Assembly: GCF_001984175.1 (NCBI RefSeq)
Contig: NZ_MTQP01000065.1
Location: forward strand, 62,001-126,000
Length of the DNA stretch: 64,000 bases
Source of the DNA: Saccharothrix sp. ALI-22-I
GTDB taxonomy: Bacteria > Actinomycetota > Actinomycetes > Mycobacteriales > Pseudonocardiaceae
Direction of reading: 5' to 3'
A model generated the notes under the pieces. It ran no database searches. It was given only the letters and a program-made list of their open reading frames with translations, and had not been told where the DNA came from. A program made the position numbers and the translations under genes. Below are positions 63,327 to 64,000 of this stretch, one piece after another (positions within the stretch are counted from its first letter, which is position 1; each line of letters begins with the position of its first letter).

Positions 63327-63984
63327 GTGGGTAGTGCTGGACATCGAGGGCACGCTCAGCGCCACCGACCAGGTTCTGGTCACGCTGTACGACTACGCCC
63401 GGCCGCGGCTCGGTCCGTGGATCGACGAGCACGCCGACGACCCGGCCGTGGTCGAGGCGGTCGCGCAGATCCGCGAGCTGTCCGGTGTGGACGGCGGCAC
63501 GGACGAGCTGGTCGCGGTGCTGCACGGGTGGATGGACTCCGACCGGAAGGTCACCCCGCTCAAGACGTTGCAGGGCCTGATCTGGCAGCGCGGTTACGCC
63601 GAGGGCGACCTGGTGGCCGAGTTCTTCCCCGACGTCGTGCCCGCCCTGCGCGAGTGGCATGAGCAAGGCGTCAAGCTGGCCGTGTTCTCATCCGGTTCGG
63701 TGGCCGGTCAGGTGGCGTTCTTCGCCCACACCACCGACGGCGACCTGACGTCGTTGTTCGAGTACCACTTCGACACGGTGAACGCGGGCCCGAAGCGCGA
63801 GGCCTCCTCGTACCTGAAGATCGCGTCCGTGCTCGGTTCGACCGACATCACGTTCTACTCCGACGTGCCCGCCGAACTGGATGCCGCCGTCGAAGCGGGC
63901 TGGCAGACGGTCGGCGTCGCGCGTCCCGGCGAGCCGTACGGCGACGCGGACTTCGGTCCACACCGGACGGTGGACGCGCTGTGA
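63319..63984 (+). CDS. mtnC: Enolase-phosphatase E1 (acireductone synthase)
   Basis: 221 residues, HAD superfamily. VVLDIEGTLSATDQV has the DxxGT motif specific to MtnC, VFSSGSVAGQVAFFAHTT the phosphate-binding Ser, GPKREASSYLKIA the Lys and DITFYSDVPAELDAA the acidic metal site. It enolises and dephosphorylates diketo-methylthiopentyl-1-phosphate to acireductone. The ATG at 63319 follows GGTGGAGC inside the mtnA 3' end. The next gene appears to start at the overlapping GTGA. Confidence 0.93.
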   Translation: MTEWVVLDIEGTLSATDQVLVTLYDYARPRLGPWIDEHADDPAVVEAVAQIRELSGVDGGTDELVAVLHGWMDSDRKVTPLKTLQGLIWQRGYAEGDLVAEFFPDVVPALREWHEQGVKLAVFSSGSVAGQVAFFAHTTDGDLTSLFEYHFDTVNAGPKREASSYLKIASVLGSTDITFYSDVPAELDAAVEAGWQTVGVARPGEPYGDADFGPHRTVDAL

Positions 63985-64000
63985 CGCCCGGTGAGGCGCT
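63981..64000 (+). CDS. Start of next methionine-salvage gene (edge fragment)
   Basis: A GTG overlapping the mtnC TGA (GTGA) begins VTPGEA, running off the window. By context this is likely mtnB or mtnD. Only six codons are visible, so the call rests on position. Confidence 0.3.

Overview
The window is very GC-rich, high-G+C actinobacterial DNA. GTG and TTG starts are common, and many genes overlap by an ATGA or GTGA. It carries a geosmin synthase, SARP regulators, XRE/DUF397 pairs, an IdeR-type iron box and the GlgE pathway. This points to a filamentous actinomycete, probably near Saccharothrix, Lentzea or Actinosynnema (Pseudonocardiales); that placement is inference. No tRNA, rRNA, CRISPR array or prophage was seen.

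Left part (1-20.2 kb): treS and glgE (alpha-glucan/trehalose metabolism) run leftward behind a gene encoding a SnoaL-like domain fused to ankyrin repeats. Next come a SnoaL-like lipoprotein, an MFS exporter, an exported SnoaL-like protein and an SDR, all leftward, then a divergent LysR regulator. A 43-bp element is found upstream of both the SDR/LysR pair and the MFS gene (37 of 43 bases identical), with a weaker third copy before the SnoaL gene. To the right lies a ten-gene rightward run: ankyrin protein, muconolactone-isomerase-like protein, double EthD protein, DJ-1/PfpI protein, ThDP-dependent decarboxylase-like enzyme, SnoaL-like protein, second DJ-1/PfpI protein, AGE-family (alpha/alpha)6 protein, glgX and a STAS protein. 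Its tail is translationally coupled. Ankyrin, SnoaL-like and alpha-glucan genes occur on both flanks, so I read the whole block as one undescribed system joining small-molecule chemistry to storage-glucan or trehalose metabolism. This is the best candidate for something new here.

Middle (20.2-33.6 kb): an IS701-like transposase gene, a collapsed HTH/ricin-type gene and an MFS exporter face a leftward siderophore-uptake operon (ATPase, binding lipoprotein, fused double permease) under an iron box. A SRPBCC protein, geosmin synthase (geoA) and a large SARP-NB-ARC-TPR regulator follow.

Right-middle (33.7-52.7 kb): a 3159-residue secreted RHS/YD-repeat protein with a Hint domain is followed at once by a secreted beta-propeller protein and a strong terminator. 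Then come a DUF397/XRE pair with a divergent small gene, a sialidase with three LamG-like domains, and a second SARP regulator.

Right end (52.7-64 kb): a 97-bp palindromic repeat related to one upstream of geoA, an FMN reductase, a quinone oxidoreductase-like enzyme, a LuxR-LAL regulator with an odd insertion, an inverted array of 22-bp repeats, a secreted cysteine-hydrolase-like protein, a small membrane protein, an XRE-sensor/glycosyltransferase-like pair, and a methionine-salvage operon (flavoprotein, mtnA, mtnC) running off the window.
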